64,000 nucleotides of DNA from assembly GCF_029194005.1 (NCBI RefSeq), contig NZ_JARFVA010000003.1:477501-541500 (forward strand), written 5' to 3'. Position 1 is the first letter of the stretch. Each line of letters starts with the position of its first letter. This document shows, one piece after another, positions 34,773-43,792 of this stretch. Under the pieces are notes generated by a model. The model was given only the letters and a program-made list of their open reading frames with translations. It ran no database searches and was not told where the DNA came from. Origin of the DNA: Flagellimonas okinawensis. GTDB taxonomy: Bacteria > Bacteroidota > Bacteroidia > Flavobacteriales > Flavobacteriaceae. The position numbers and the translations under genes were made by a program.

Positions 34773-37700
34773 ATGAGCAAACAAAAGAAAAGCGTAGACA
34801 AGGAATTTCGGCTGTCCTCATGGGCCATTGACAACCAGACCACAATGTATGTGTTGATCTTGGTAATCCTTATCCTTGGTGGCATGGCCTATTTTAGCAT
34901 GCCCAGAGAAAGTTTTCCTGAGGTAAAGGAAACCAAAATATACATTAGTTCCATTTATCCCGGTAATACAGCAGAGGATATAGAAAAACTCATTACCGAT
35001 CCTTTGGAGGACGAACTCAAGACAGTGAGCAATTTGGTGGAGATTACCTCAACTTCCCAAGAGGATTATTCCATGATCATTGTCGAATTCGATGAAAACA
35101 TATCCGTTGAGGCAGCACTCCAAAAGGTAAAGGACGAAGTAGATTCGAAAACTGCAGGCGAAGACTGGCCCACATTTAACGGTGCCAAAGTGGAACCCAA
35201 TGTTTTCGACCTCAGTCTGTCCGAAGAAATGCCCATACTCAACATCAATATTTCCGGGGATTATCCCATTGAGAAATTAAAAGAGTACGGCGAATACCTT
35301 GAAGATGAAATTGAGGGTCTTCAAGAAATTAAACAGGTTGATATTCGTGGTGCCCAGGAAAAAGAAGTGGAGGTTGCCGTGGATATTTACAAAATGATGG
35401 CTGCCAAAGTCAGTTTTAATGATGTCATCAACAGTATCAGCAACGAAAACTTGACTACATCTGCCGGAAACCTTGTGGCCAGTGGTCAACGCAGGACAAT
35501 CCGAATTGTGGGAGAGATAGACGAACCCGACGAGTTGGAAAATTTTGTGGTAAAGTCCGAAAATGGCAACCCTATTTATCTTAAGGATATCGCAAAGGTT
35601 TCGTTTAAAGAGGAAGACAAAACCACTTATGCTCGTGAATTCGGGGAACCTGTAGTCATGTTGGATGTTAAGAAACGATCTGGAAAAAACATGGTAGCGG
35701 CCGTAGATCAGATCAAAGTAATCGTGGACGATGCCATTGCGAACGAATTCCCCCAAGACCTAAAGGTTACCATAGCCAACGATCAGTCCTCTAAGACCAT
35801 TGGTCAAGTGGATGATCTGGTGAACAACATCATCTTCGGTATCATTCTCGTTGTAACCGTACTGATGTTTTTCTTAGGGTTTAAAAACGCCTTGTTCGTT
35901 GGTTTTGCCATCCCCATGTCGATGTTTATGTCGTTGATGATCTTGGACGCCATAGGCTATACCATGAACACCATGATTCTATTTGGGTTGATCATGGGAC
36001 TGGGAATGCTGGTGGACAACGGTATTGTTGTAGTGGAAAACATTTATCGATTGATGGATGAGGAGAAGATGCCGAGGATCGAAGCTGCAAAAAAAGGTAT
36101 CGGTGAGATTGCTTTCCCCATCATTATTTCAACACTAACCACCGTAGCGGCATTTGTGCCACTTGGCCTTTGGCCGGGTATCATGGGGCAGTTCATGAAA
36201 TACTTCCCTATAACCCTCTCGGTGGTTTTGGGATCATCGTTGTTTGTAGCCATCTTTTTCAACTCTGTACTAGTGTCAAGGTATATGACTACAGAAGACA
36301 AGGAAATGCCATTAAAGCAGATTGTCCGAATAACATCCATTATTTCTGTAATAGGCATCCTTATCATCATTTTTGGAGGCGAGTACAGGGCTTTGGGATC
36401 CCTAATGGTCCTTACGGCTATCTTGCTTTGGATCTATCGCCTTTTCCTTAGAAACTGGGCAGGGATCTTTCAAAATAGAATCTTGCCGAAATGGGAAAGC
36501 CTGTATGAAAAAACCCTACGCTTTTCTTTGGCAGGTAGAAGACCTATATATATAGCCATTACCACTTTTGTATTGTTGTTGATTGCTTTCATTGGATTTG
36601 GAGCATCGGTTCAAAGCCAAAGAACCAAGGTAGAGTTCTTCCCGGACAACAAACCTAACCAGATCATTGTGTACATCGAATATCCGGAAGGTACGGATAT
36701 CGAGAAGACCAATAAGATCACCAAGGATATTGAGCAGCGCGTGTACGACATCATTAACTCGGATGCCTATATGAACGGTGATTATAACTTTATGACAGAA
36801 AGTGCCGTTTCTCAAGTGGGTGAAGGTGCTGGTAACCCCCAAACCGATGGTGGTTCCAGTGCCGAGATGCCGAACAGGGGTAAAATTACCGCTACACTGC
36901 GCGAGTTTAAATATCGTGAAGGTGCGGACAGTCAGGAGCTATTGAAGAAAGTTCAGGAAGCATTGAAAGATGTATATCCCGGCGTAGCGATTTCCGTGGA
37001 AAAGGATGCAGTCGGACCTCCAGTGGGTTACCCCATAAACATAGAATTGGAAGGTGAGGACTATACCGAGTTGATCAATACGGCCGAAAGGATGCGAAAC
37101 TTTATCAACTCAAGAAATATTCCTGGTATCGACGAGCTAAAAATTGATGTGAACAAATCAAAGCCGTCGATGTTGGTTCAGGTAGACCGTAAAAAAGCCG
37201 GTGAACTTGGAGTTGCCACAGGACAAATCGGTCAACAGCTCCGTAGTTCAATTTTCGGTTCCAAAGCAGGTATCTACAAAGAGGGCGGCGAGGATTATGA
37301 CATCTATGTAAGGTTCAGTGAAGATGATCGCTATAATACCAGTGCATTGTTCAACCAGCGTATTACGTTTAGGGACCCATCGAGCGGACAGATTAAGGAA
37401 GTACCTATTTCCGCGGTTACAAAACAAACCAACAGTACCGGGTTTAGTGCCATTAAACACCGTGATGTTAAGCGGGTAGTTACCGTTTATTCCGCACTGG
37501 CCTCTGGATATACCGATGCAGGTGCAATTGTTGGAAAGATTCAAGAGGAAATGAACGACTTCGAGAATTTGCCCGATAACATTAAAATTGATTACACCGG
37601 ACAGATCGAGGAACAGAACAAGCAAATGGTGTTTTTGATGGGAGCTTTCTTCACGGGTCTCGGACTCATTTTCTTTATTTTGATCTTTCAATTCAATTCG

Positions 37701-38285
37701 ATCAGCAAACCTGGCATTATCATGCTGGCCATTTTCTTGAGTTTGATCGGGGTTTTTGGCGGTCTTGTGGCCACAGGTAGTGCTTTCGTGATCATGATGA
37801 CCATGATGGGCATCATATCATTGGCAGGAATTGTAGTGAACAATGGTGTGGTTTTATTGGATTACACCCAATTGTTGATCGACAGGAAAAAGGTGAATCT
37901 GGACTTGGAAGATGATGACCTTTTGGAACAGGAAGATTTGTTGGAAGTCGTTGTAAAAGGTGGAAAATCGAGATTGCGTCCCGTATTGCTAACCGCCATC
38001 ACAACAATTTTAGGACTTATTCCATTGGCCACAGGGTTCAATATCAACTTCTTTACATTGATGAGCGAATTCAATCCGGACATTTACTTTGGAGGTGACA
38101 ACGTAATATTTTGGGGTCCATTGGCCTGGACCGTCATCTATGGCTTGATCGTCGCCACATTCTTAACCTTGGTAGTTGTTCCGATATTGTTCACTCTGGT
38201 TTATAAACTTAAGCTGAGAATTAGAAAAAGAAAGTTAGAACGTCAGGAACGAAAACAGGAACAGATTGAAACTGTCACCTCATAG
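34773..38285 (+). CDS. AcrB-type RND efflux transporter
   Basis: A 1170-residue proton-driven inner-membrane pump of the AcrB/HAE family, likely for drugs or lipophilic compounds. It shows the opening YFSMPRESFPEVKETKIYISSIYPGNTAEDIE, the helix-4 signature GLGMLVDNGIVVVENIYRLM and the late SLAGIVVNNGVVLLDYTQLL. It has extra length in the membrane region after residue 500 and a basic C-terminal tail (RIRKRKLERQERKQEQ). A strong terminator follows. Confidence 0.95.
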   Translation: MSKQKKSVDKEFRLSSWAIDNQTTMYVLILVILILGGMAYFSMPRESFPEVKETKIYISSIYPGNTAEDIEKLITDPLEDELKTVSNLVEITSTSQEDYSMIIVEFDENISVEAALQKVKDEVDSKTAGEDWPTFNGAKVEPNVFDLSLSEEMPILNINISGDYPIEKLKEYGEYLEDEIEGLQEIKQVDIRGAQEKEVEVAVDIYKMMAAKVSFNDVINSISNENLTTSAGNLVASGQRRTIRIVGEIDEPDELENFVVKSENGNPIYLKDIAKVSFKEEDKTTYAREFGEPVVMLDVKKRSGKNMVAAVDQIKVIVDDAIANEFPQDLKVTIANDQSSKTIGQVDDLVNNIIFGIILVVTVLMFFLGFKNALFVGFAIPMSMFMSLMILDAIGYTMNTMILFGLIMGLGMLVDNGIVVVENIYRLMDEEKMPRIEAAKKGIGEIAFPIIISTLTTVAAFVPLGLWPGIMGQFMKYFPITLSVVLGSSLFVAIFFNSVLVSRYMTTEDKEMPLKQIVRITSIISVIGILIIIFGGEYRALGSLMVLTAILLWIYRLFLRNWAGIFQNRILPKWESLYEKTLRFSLAGRRPIYIAITTFVLLLIAFIGFGASVQSQRTKVEFFPDNKPNQIIVYIEYPEGTDIEKTNKITKDIEQRVYDIINSDAYMNGDYNFMTESAVSQVGEGAGNPQTDGGSSAEMPNRGKITATLREFKYREGADSQELLKKVQEALKDVYPGVAISVEKDAVGPPVGYPINIELEGEDYTELINTAERMRNFINSRNIPGIDELKIDVNKSKPSMLVQVDRKKAGELGVATGQIGQQLRSSIFGSKAGIYKEGGEDYDIYVRFSEDDRYNTSALFNQRITFRDPSSGQIKEVPISAVTKQTNSTGFSAIKHRDVKRVVTVYSALASGYTDAGAIVGKIQEEMNDFENLPDNIKIDYTGQIEEQNKQMVFLMGAFFTGLGLIFFILIFQFNSISKPGIIMLAIFLSLIGVFGGLVATGSAFVIMMTMMGIISLAGIVVNNGVVLLDYTQLLIDRKKVNLDLEDDDLLEQEDLLEVVVKGGKSRLRPVLLTAITTILGLIPLATGFNINFFTLMSEFNPDIYFGGDNVIFWGPLAWTVIYGLIVATFLTLVVVPILFTLVYKLKLRIRKRKLERQERKQEQIETVTS

Positions 38286-38307
38286 GAAGCCTAAAAAATT
38301 ACCTAAC

Positions 38308-38343
38308 AAAAAAGCCCCGACCAAATGGTCGGGGCTTTTTCTT
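38308..38343. terminator. Strong bidirectional terminator
   Basis: A 10-bp perfect stem, GCCCCGACCA (38314-38323) and TGGTCGGGGC (38326-38335), with A-rich sequence before and five T after. It separates the plus-strand pump operon from the convergent minus-strand YwqK-like gene and can serve both. Confidence 0.95.
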
Positions 38344-38359
38344 AAACACTGATTTTAAC

Positions 38360-38710
38360 TTATTGGTTTACCGTAACGGCATCGCCTTGGCTCCAATTTT
38401 TTACTTGTGCTACACGATTGTCCGTATAGTCCACTTCGCTCAATTCGTCATTTTGCCAAAAAAACCATTTTCCGGTCTTTTCACCATTGTCATATTGACC
38501 TGTGGCTATTTTTTTACCTTCGACATTGAACATAACCCAATCGCCATGTAACTTTCCGTTCAACATATAACCGGTTTGGGCAATTTCGCCATTGTCGTGA
38601 AAATAAGTGGCTTTCACCATTTTTCCCATTTTTTCAAAGGTCGGCTTCGTATCTTGAGCAGATACACTAACCGCAAACATCACCGCCAAAAATAATACTG
38701 CTTTTTTCAT
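38360..38710 (-). CDS. Secreted MORN/YwqK-like repeat protein
   Basis: A 116-residue protein with a signal peptide ending SAQ (residue 19) and three MORN-like repeats (YFHDNGEIAQTGYMLNGKLHGDW, VEGKKIATGQYDNGEKTGKW, NDELSEVDYTDNRVAQ). These match the family often called YwqK antitoxin-like. The antitoxin label is weak here: the protein is exported and no toxin gene is adjacent. Monocistronic between two terminator/promoter regions. Confidence 0.85.
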   Translation of the reverse strand: MKKAVLFLAVMFAVSVSAQDTKPTFEKMGKMVKATYFHDNGEIAQTGYMLNGKLHGDWVMFNVEGKKIATGQYDNGEKTGKWFFWQNDELSEVDYTDNRVAQVKNWSQGDAVTVNQ

Positions 38711-39072
38711 GTTTTATGGGATTTAAATATTGTTAGTACCTAATGATAACGTTACAAAGTTACTTAAATTTTACGTTAATCACACATTTAGATAACCTTT
38801 AGTTTACATTAATTTAACTTTAAAACTGTATTTATTTGTATTTCAGCTACTTGAATTTTTCAACACTGGTGAATTTTAACACTTTGAACGATGAATTCAA
38901 CCTCTTTTCCTTCACAAAATAACCAAAATGTATCCTTTATGTTAATTTAATGTTACCTAATTATAACAATATTGATCAATTCCTGAATGAAGCATTGAAA
39001 ACACAGAAAAAGCACAGATCCAGTAAAAAATACCCACATTCCTATTAAATTTGCGCTCTCATAACAAACGTC
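38711..39072. other. Gene-free divergent regulatory region
   Basis: This AT-rich stretch of about 360 bases has no supported ORF. It holds a minus-strand -7 box TAACTTTG (38755-38762) for the YwqK-like gene and a plus-strand TAAATTTG (39046-39053) for aspS. The 12-mer CCTAATnATAAC occurs twice, at 38739-38750 and 38956-38967. No tRNA or known structured RNA was recognised. Confidence 0.6.
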
Positions 39073-40821
39073 ATGTATAGAAGCAATACTTGCGGTGCAC
39101 TAAGGGCATCGGATATAGGTTCAGAAGTTATTTTAAGTGGTTGGGTGCATAAAGTCCGCGATAAAGGTTTTGTTGCCTGGGTGGATTTGCGCGACCGTTA
39201 TGGAATTACTCAATTGGTTTTTGACCAGGAACGCACGTCCAAGGAACTTTTGGAGCAAGCAAGAGAGTTGGGTCGGGAGACTGTAATTCAGGCCAAGGGC
39301 GAGGTGATTGAACGCGCTTCGAAAAACCCGAACATTCCTACCGGAGAAATTGAAGTACTTGTTACCGAGCTCACCATTCTGAACAATTCTTTGCTCCCTC
39401 CCTTCACCATTGAGGACGATACCGATGGTGGAGAGGACATCCGAATGAAGTACCGATACTTGGACATTCGTAGAAACCCAGTAAAGAACAAACTTATATT
39501 TAGGCACAAGGTCTCCATGGAAGTGAGGAAATATCTTTCCGACCAAGGCTTTATAGATATCGAGACCCCATATTTGATTAAATCCACTCCAGAAGGAGCA
39601 AGGGATTTTTTGGTACCGAGCCGTATGAACGAAGGACAGTTCTACGCATTGCCACAATCCCCCCAAACTTTCAAACAACTATTGATGGTCGGAGGAATGG
39701 ACAAATATTTTCAGATTGTGAAATGTTTTAGGGACGAAGACCTACGTGCCGATCGCCAACCTGAGTTCACTCAAATAGATTGCGAGATGGCCTTTGTGGA
39801 ACAAGAGGATATTTTGAACACTTTTGAAGGTTTGACCAAGCATCTATTAAAAGAGATCAAAGGTGTGGAAGTGGATGCTTTTCCTCGAATGACATATGAT
39901 GATGCCATGCGACTCTACGGGAACGACAAACCGGACATACGTTTTGGAATGCAGTTCGGTGAACTGAACGAAGTTGCACAACATAAAGATTTTAATGTAT
40001 TCAATTCTTCGGAGTTGGTCGTTGGAATTGCAGTTCCAGGCGCAGCGGATTATACCAGAAAGGAAATTGACAAGCTCATTGATTGGGTAAAACGCCCTCA
40101 AGTAGGTGCCAAAGGCATGGTATATGTAAAATGTAATGAAGATGGCAGCTTTAAATCTTCAGTGGACAAGTTCTACGACCAAGAAGATTTGGCAAAATGG
40201 GCCGAAGTCACAGGTGCACGAGCAGGTGACCTTATTTGTGTACTTTCGGGCAATATCAATGAAACCCGTGCACAGTTGAGCGCATTGCGCATGGAATTGG
40301 CAACCCGTTTGGGGCTTAGAAAGTCGGACGAATTCGCTCCGTTATGGGTAATCGACTTTCCATTGTTGGAACTGGACGAAGAGACCGGAACCTATCATGC
40401 CATGCACCACCCTTTTACGTCTCCAAAGCCAGGTCAACTGGAATTATTGGAATCAAAGCCCGGGGAAGTAAAGGCCAATGCCTACGATTTGGTGTTGAAC
40501 GGAAACGAAATAGGCGGTGGATCCATCAGGATCTATGACAAAGATACCCAAGCAACCATGTTCAAACATTTGGGCTTTACACCAGAAGAAGCCAAAGCAC
40601 AATTTGGCTTTTTAATGGATGCTTTCCAATACGGCGCACCACCCCACGGCGGAATTGCCTTCGGATTGGACCGATTGGTGGCTATTTTGGGCGGGCAAGA
40701 AACCATTCGCGACTACATTGCATTCCCTAAAAACAACAGTGGACGGGACGTGATGATCGATGCACCAGCCAACATTGACCAAGAACAATTAAAAGAGCTC
40801 CATTTAAAATTGGACTTGTGA
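39073..40821 (+). CDS. aspS: Aspartyl-tRNA synthetase
   Basis: A 582-residue class II aminoacyl-tRNA synthetase that charges tRNA-Asp. The N-terminal OB-fold ([31 protein letters not shown]) is followed by the catalytic core with motif 2 ([21 protein letters not shown]), the bacterial GAD insertion, and motif 3 ([15 protein letters not shown]). QSPQTFKQ is the expected substrate loop. Length is normal. It is flanked by its own promoter region and terminator, so it is probably a single-gene unit. Confidence 0.98.
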   Translation: MYRSNTCGALRASDIGSEVILSGWVHKVRDKGFVAWVDLRDRYGITQLVFDQERTSKELLEQARELGRETVIQAKGEVIERASKNPNIPTGEIEVLVTELTILNNSLLPPFTIEDDTDGGEDIRMKYRYLDIRRNPVKNKLIFRHKVSMEVRKYLSDQGFIDIETPYLIKSTPEGARDFLVPSRMNEGQFYALPQSPQTFKQLLMVGGMDKYFQIVKCFRDEDLRADRQPEFTQIDCEMAFVEQEDILNTFEGLTKHLLKEIKGVEVDAFPRMTYDDAMRLYGNDKPDIRFGMQFGELNEVAQHKDFNVFNSSELVVGIAVPGAADYTRKEIDKLIDWVKRPQVGAKGMVYVKCNEDGSFKSSVDKFYDQEDLAKWAEVTGARAGDLICVLSGNINETRAQLSALRMELATRLGLRKSDEFAPLWVIDFPLLELDEETGTYHAMHHPFTSPKPGQLELLESKPGEVKANAYDLVLNGNEIGGGSIRIYDKDTQATMFKHLGFTPEEAKAQFGFLMDAFQYGAPPHGGIAFGLDRLVAILGGQETIRDYIAFPKNNSGRDVMIDAPANIDQEQLKELHLKLDL

Positions 40822-40825
40822 TATT

Positions 40826-40857
40826 AAAAAATCCCGCATAGTTAGCGGGATTTTTTA
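40826..40857 (+). terminator. Terminator after aspS
   Basis: ATCCCGC (40831-40837) and GCGGGAT (40845-40851) form a 7-bp stem with a 7-base loop, preceded by A and followed by T. Confidence 0.9.
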
Positions 40858-40885
40858 ATACTTTTAATCACCTTATTGGACCTCA

Positions 40886-42670
40886 ATGCCCTACAGCACC
40901 AAAAAACTGTTCACCAAATTTTTAAAATGGCGGTATAGGAATATCTCCAACAGGACCTTTATTCAGATAATGAGCCTGATAGTCGGTTTCTTGGCAGGTA
41001 CGGTAGCGGTAACCCTAAAAAACTCCACCTATTTTATAGAATCCCTTTTAAAAAGGGGGATAGTGTTTTCCGAGAACCAGCTCTATTTCATATTGCCCAC
41101 TATCGGACTGACTTTCGTATACCTGTATGTCAAATTTGTCCATAAGGAGCCGTTACAGCATGCCGTTTCATCCATCATTTTCTCTCTTTCGAAAAAACGA
41201 GGTCTTTTAAAGCTCAAAGATATTTACTCTCCTTTGATCACCGCTCCGCTTACTGTAGGCTTTGGTGGTTCGGTAGGTTTGTTGGGTCCAGCGGTAAAAT
41301 CGGGGTCGGCCGTAAGTTCCAATTTAAGTCGATTGTTCCATATCGATGCCAAAACGCGGACCTTACTGGTGGCCTGTGCCTCGGCCGGAGCTATTGCTTC
41401 AATTTTTCAATCTCCCATCGCAGCTATAATCTTTGCAGTGGAGGTTTTTACTTTGGACCTTACCATGATGTCCATGTTGCCCCTCCTATTGGCTTCCATT
41501 TCAGGGGTATTGACATCTTATTTTTTCCTGGGAAACGAAATATTGTTCAGCTTTTCCCTGTCCGAAGGCTTTAAATTAAAAGACACGGCATTTTACATCC
41601 TTCTTGGAGTGGGAACCGGTTTTGCTTCCATTTACTTCACCAAAATGTACTTTGCCATACTCTCACTTTTTAAAAAGCTAAAAAGCCCCAAATACAAATT
41701 ATTGGTGGGCGGTATTGCCATTGGTGTAATGCTTTATGCCATTCCCCCACTCTATGGTGAAGGTTTCGGGTTCATCAACAACCTATTGGACGGGGACCAT
41801 TTAAAGGCTCTCGGCACAACTCCTTTTGATAATTATACCGACAACATCTGGGTAGTGATCGCCCTTTTGTTCGGCATTACCATATTTAAGGCCATCGCCA
41901 TGACGACTACCATTGGTGCGGGCGGTGCTGGTGGAGTATTTATCCCTACAATGGTAATGGGAAGTGCATTGGGCAATGTGGTCGCCAAAGTGATAAATAA
42001 CTTGGGGCTGGGATTCTCCGTATCCGAAAGCAATTTTACCCTTATTGGAATGTCAGGCCTTATTGCCGGGGTAATACACGCCCCTTTGACCGCCATCTTC
42101 CTGATTGCGGAAATAACAGGTGGGTACCAGCTTTTTGTACCATTGATGATTACGGCCGCCATCTCCTATTTAATTACCAAAAACGCGCTCGACTATACCA
42201 TTTACACCAAAGAATTGGCCAAAATCGGAGCACTTTTGTCACACAACAAGGATCAAATGGTCCTTGGGCTTATGGAAATGGACGATGTAATAGAAAAGAA
42301 TTTTAAGCCCATACATCCGGAGATGACCTTAGGTGAAATGCTACACCAGTCCGTTTCCAAATCCAAAAGAAACCTGTTTCCGGTATTGAACGACGATAAA
42401 AAATTAATCGGTATCATCGTCCTGGATGATATAAGGCCCATGATGTTCGACACAGAACTATACGATACGGTATATGTTAAAAATTTGATGCATGCCCCGC
42501 CAGAAGTTATCTTCTACGAAACGGACAACATGAAACAGGTCATGAAAAAATTCCAGGACAGCGGAGCTTGGAACCTACCTGTCATTAAGAAAGGTAAATA
42601 CGAAGGCTTCATCTCAAAATCAAAAATGTTGACGGCCTATCGCAGAAAATTGATCAATTATTCTCAATGA
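40886..42670 (+). CDS. ClC family chloride transporter/channel with CBS domains
   Basis: A 594-residue membrane protein of the ClC anion family with a C-terminal CBS pair (about residues 460-590). Family segments GFGGSVGLLGPAVKSGSAV and GAGGAGGVFIPTMVMGS are clear. Where most ClC relatives have a gating Glu (GxEGP, or GLEAP in related proteins), this protein has Leu at position 133 (S129-V-G-L-L133-G-P). Loss of this Glu usually changes an exchanger into a channel-like conductor, so function may differ; that is inference. Its stop overlaps the next small gene by 4 bases. Confidence 0.92.
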   Translation: MPYSTKKLFTKFLKWRYRNISNRTFIQIMSLIVGFLAGTVAVTLKNSTYFIESLLKRGIVFSENQLYFILPTIGLTFVYLYVKFVHKEPLQHAVSSIIFSLSKKRGLLKLKDIYSPLITAPLTVGFGGSVGLLGPAVKSGSAVSSNLSRLFHIDAKTRTLLVACASAGAIASIFQSPIAAIIFAVEVFTLDLTMMSMLPLLLASISGVLTSYFFLGNEILFSFSLSEGFKLKDTAFYILLGVGTGFASIYFTKMYFAILSLFKKLKSPKYKLLVGGIAIGVMLYAIPPLYGEGFGFINNLLDGDHLKALGTTPFDNYTDNIWVVIALLFGITIFKAIAMTTTIGAGGAGGVFIPTMVMGSALGNVVAKVINNLGLGFSVSESNFTLIGMSGLIAGVIHAPLTAIFLIAEITGGYQLFVPLMITAAISYLITKNALDYTIYTKELAKIGALLSHNKDQMVLGLMEMDDVIEKNFKPIHPEMTLGEMLHQSVSKSKRNLFPVLNDDKKLIGIIVLDDIRPMMFDTELYDTVYVKNLMHAPPEVIFYETDNMKQVMKKFQDSGAWNLPVIKKGKYEGFISKSKMLTAYRRKLINYSQ

Positions 42671-42927
42671 AATTCAAACTGAAACATCTCGTTTTTTTAA
42701 TCATGTTATCCGCTTTGGGGTCCATATTCTATGGACTTTCCTTGAAAGAAGACGACCCTATAGCCCCAAAATTCATTGGCGGGGGAACCATTGGCCTCTT
42801 TTTGGTGGCCATGCCGCTTTTTTTATGGAAAGAAAGTAAGGTGAAAAACATGAAAGATTATATGCTCACCAAGGAAAATATTAAGAAAATGCAAGAAAAA
42901 GAACGCAAAAACACTGAAAATCAATAA
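42667..42927 (+). CDS. Small two-helix membrane protein
   Basis: An 86-residue protein with two membrane helices (KHLVFLIMLSALGSIFYGLSL and IGGGTIGLFLVAMPLFLW) and a charged, Lys-rich tail. It is translationally coupled (ATGA) to the ClC gene, suggesting an accessory role or simple co-expression. No family recognised. Confidence 0.8.
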   Translation: MKFKLKHLVFLIMLSALGSIFYGLSLKEDDPIAPKFIGGGTIGLFLVAMPLFLWKESKVKNMKDYMLTKENIKKMQEKERKNTENQ

Positions 42928-43010
42928 TTTTCATAAGATTTAAACTTCTTTTTATACAATCACACACAAAATAAACTACTTTCGTGTTTTAACATTTTAT
43001 TTAATTTTTA

Positions 43011-43205
43011 ATGACTGGTACAGTAAAATTTTTCAATGATTCCAAAGGTTATGGATTCATTACAAACGACGACACAGGAAAAGACATCTTTGTTCATGTT
43101 ACGGCATTGAACGGAGTAGAATTGAACGAAGGCGACAAAGTAGAATACATCGAAGAAGAAGGAAGAAAAGGAGTGGTTGCTGCACAAGTGCAGGTAATCG
43201 GATAA
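43011..43205 (+). CDS. Cold-shock domain protein (CspA family)
   Basis: A 64-residue single-stranded nucleic acid binding protein. RNP1 is KGYGFITND and RNP2 is DIFVHV, both on the five-strand OB-fold. It opens [10 protein letters not shown], as in other Bacteroidota Csp proteins. Monocistronic: a TACTTTCG box at 42977-42984 may be its promoter, and a strong terminator follows. Confidence 0.97.
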   Translation: MTGTVKFFNDSKGYGFITNDDTGKDIFVHVTALNGVELNEGDKVEYIEEEGRKGVVAAQVQVIG

Positions 43206-43231
43206 TAATATTTTATTTTGATTTTGATCTT

Positions 43232-43256
43232 AAAACCCGGCAAGTCCGGGTTTTTT
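43232..43256. terminator. Terminator between csp and tadA-type gene
   Basis: AAAACCCGG (43232-43240) and CCGGGTTTT (43246-43254) form the stem around CAAGT, with T following. It serves the csp gene and, in the other direction, the convergent deaminase gene. Confidence 0.93.
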
Positions 43257-43259
43257 CAT

Positions 43260-43721
43260 TTAATTAAGGTTCCTTTTTTGTATAAAGAACCTTTTTAGCA
43301 GTTCGGAAGCTTCCTTTTCCATAATACCGCCTACTACTTCGGTCTTTGGGTGCAAGTGCCCACCCATTACATTAAAGCCACGCTCCAAATCGGAGGCCCC
43401 GTAGACCACCTTAGATATTTGGCTCCAATATAACCCTCCAGCACACATTTGGCAGGGTTCCAAAGTAACGTACAGGGTACAGCCATGTAAATATTTACCG
43501 CCCAAAAAGTTGGAGGCGGCCGTAATGGCCTGCATTTCGGCATGGGCCGTTACATCCTTTAGGCGTTCCGTAAGGTTATGGGCTCTTCCGATTATCCTAT
43601 TGTTTGCAACAATTACGGCACCCACCGGTACTTCACCATTTTCAAAGGCCATTTCCGCCTCTTGAATGGCTTTCTTCATAAAATAGTTGTCATCAAAGGG
43701 GTTCTCCACAATTTTTTCCAT
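43260..43721 (-). CDS. tRNA-specific adenosine deaminase-like nucleoside deaminase
   Basis: A 153-residue zinc deaminase. The catalytic motif is HAE (H60, E62) and the zinc Cys pair is PCxxC (C90, C93 in LEPCQMCAGG). Overall sequence fits TadA, which converts A34 to inosine in tRNA-Arg; a guanine deaminase cannot be excluded. The ATG at 43721 is used because the frame's first codon at 43730 is TTG. It is divergent from dxs. Confidence 0.9.
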   Translation of the reverse strand: MEKIVENPFDDNYFMKKAIQEAEMAFENGEVPVGAVIVANNRIIGRAHNLTERLKDVTAHAEMQAITAASNFLGGKYLHGCTLYVTLEPCQMCAGGLYWSQISKVVYGASDLERGFNVMGGHLHPKTEVVGGIMEKEASELLKRFFIQKRNLN

Positions 43722-43734
43722 CAAATTCAACAGA

Positions 43735-43762
43735 TTGCTAAGCTACACATAAAATAATTTTG
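43735..43762 (+). promoter_or_regulatory. Promoter of dxs
   Basis: TTG at 43735-43737 and TAATTTTG at 43755-43762 with a 17-base spacer. The last three bases of the -7 box (TTG at 43760) are in frame with dxs and mimic a start codon. A second -7-like TACTTTTG lies at 43774-43781. Confidence 0.5.
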
Positions 43763-43792
43763 AGCAGAATCGATACTTTTGTTTTTTATTCA

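Noticed and set aside
38360..38710. Toxin-antitoxin system based on the YwqK-like protein
   Set aside because: The protein has a signal peptide and no toxin gene is adjacent, so the antitoxin label from the family name does not apply.
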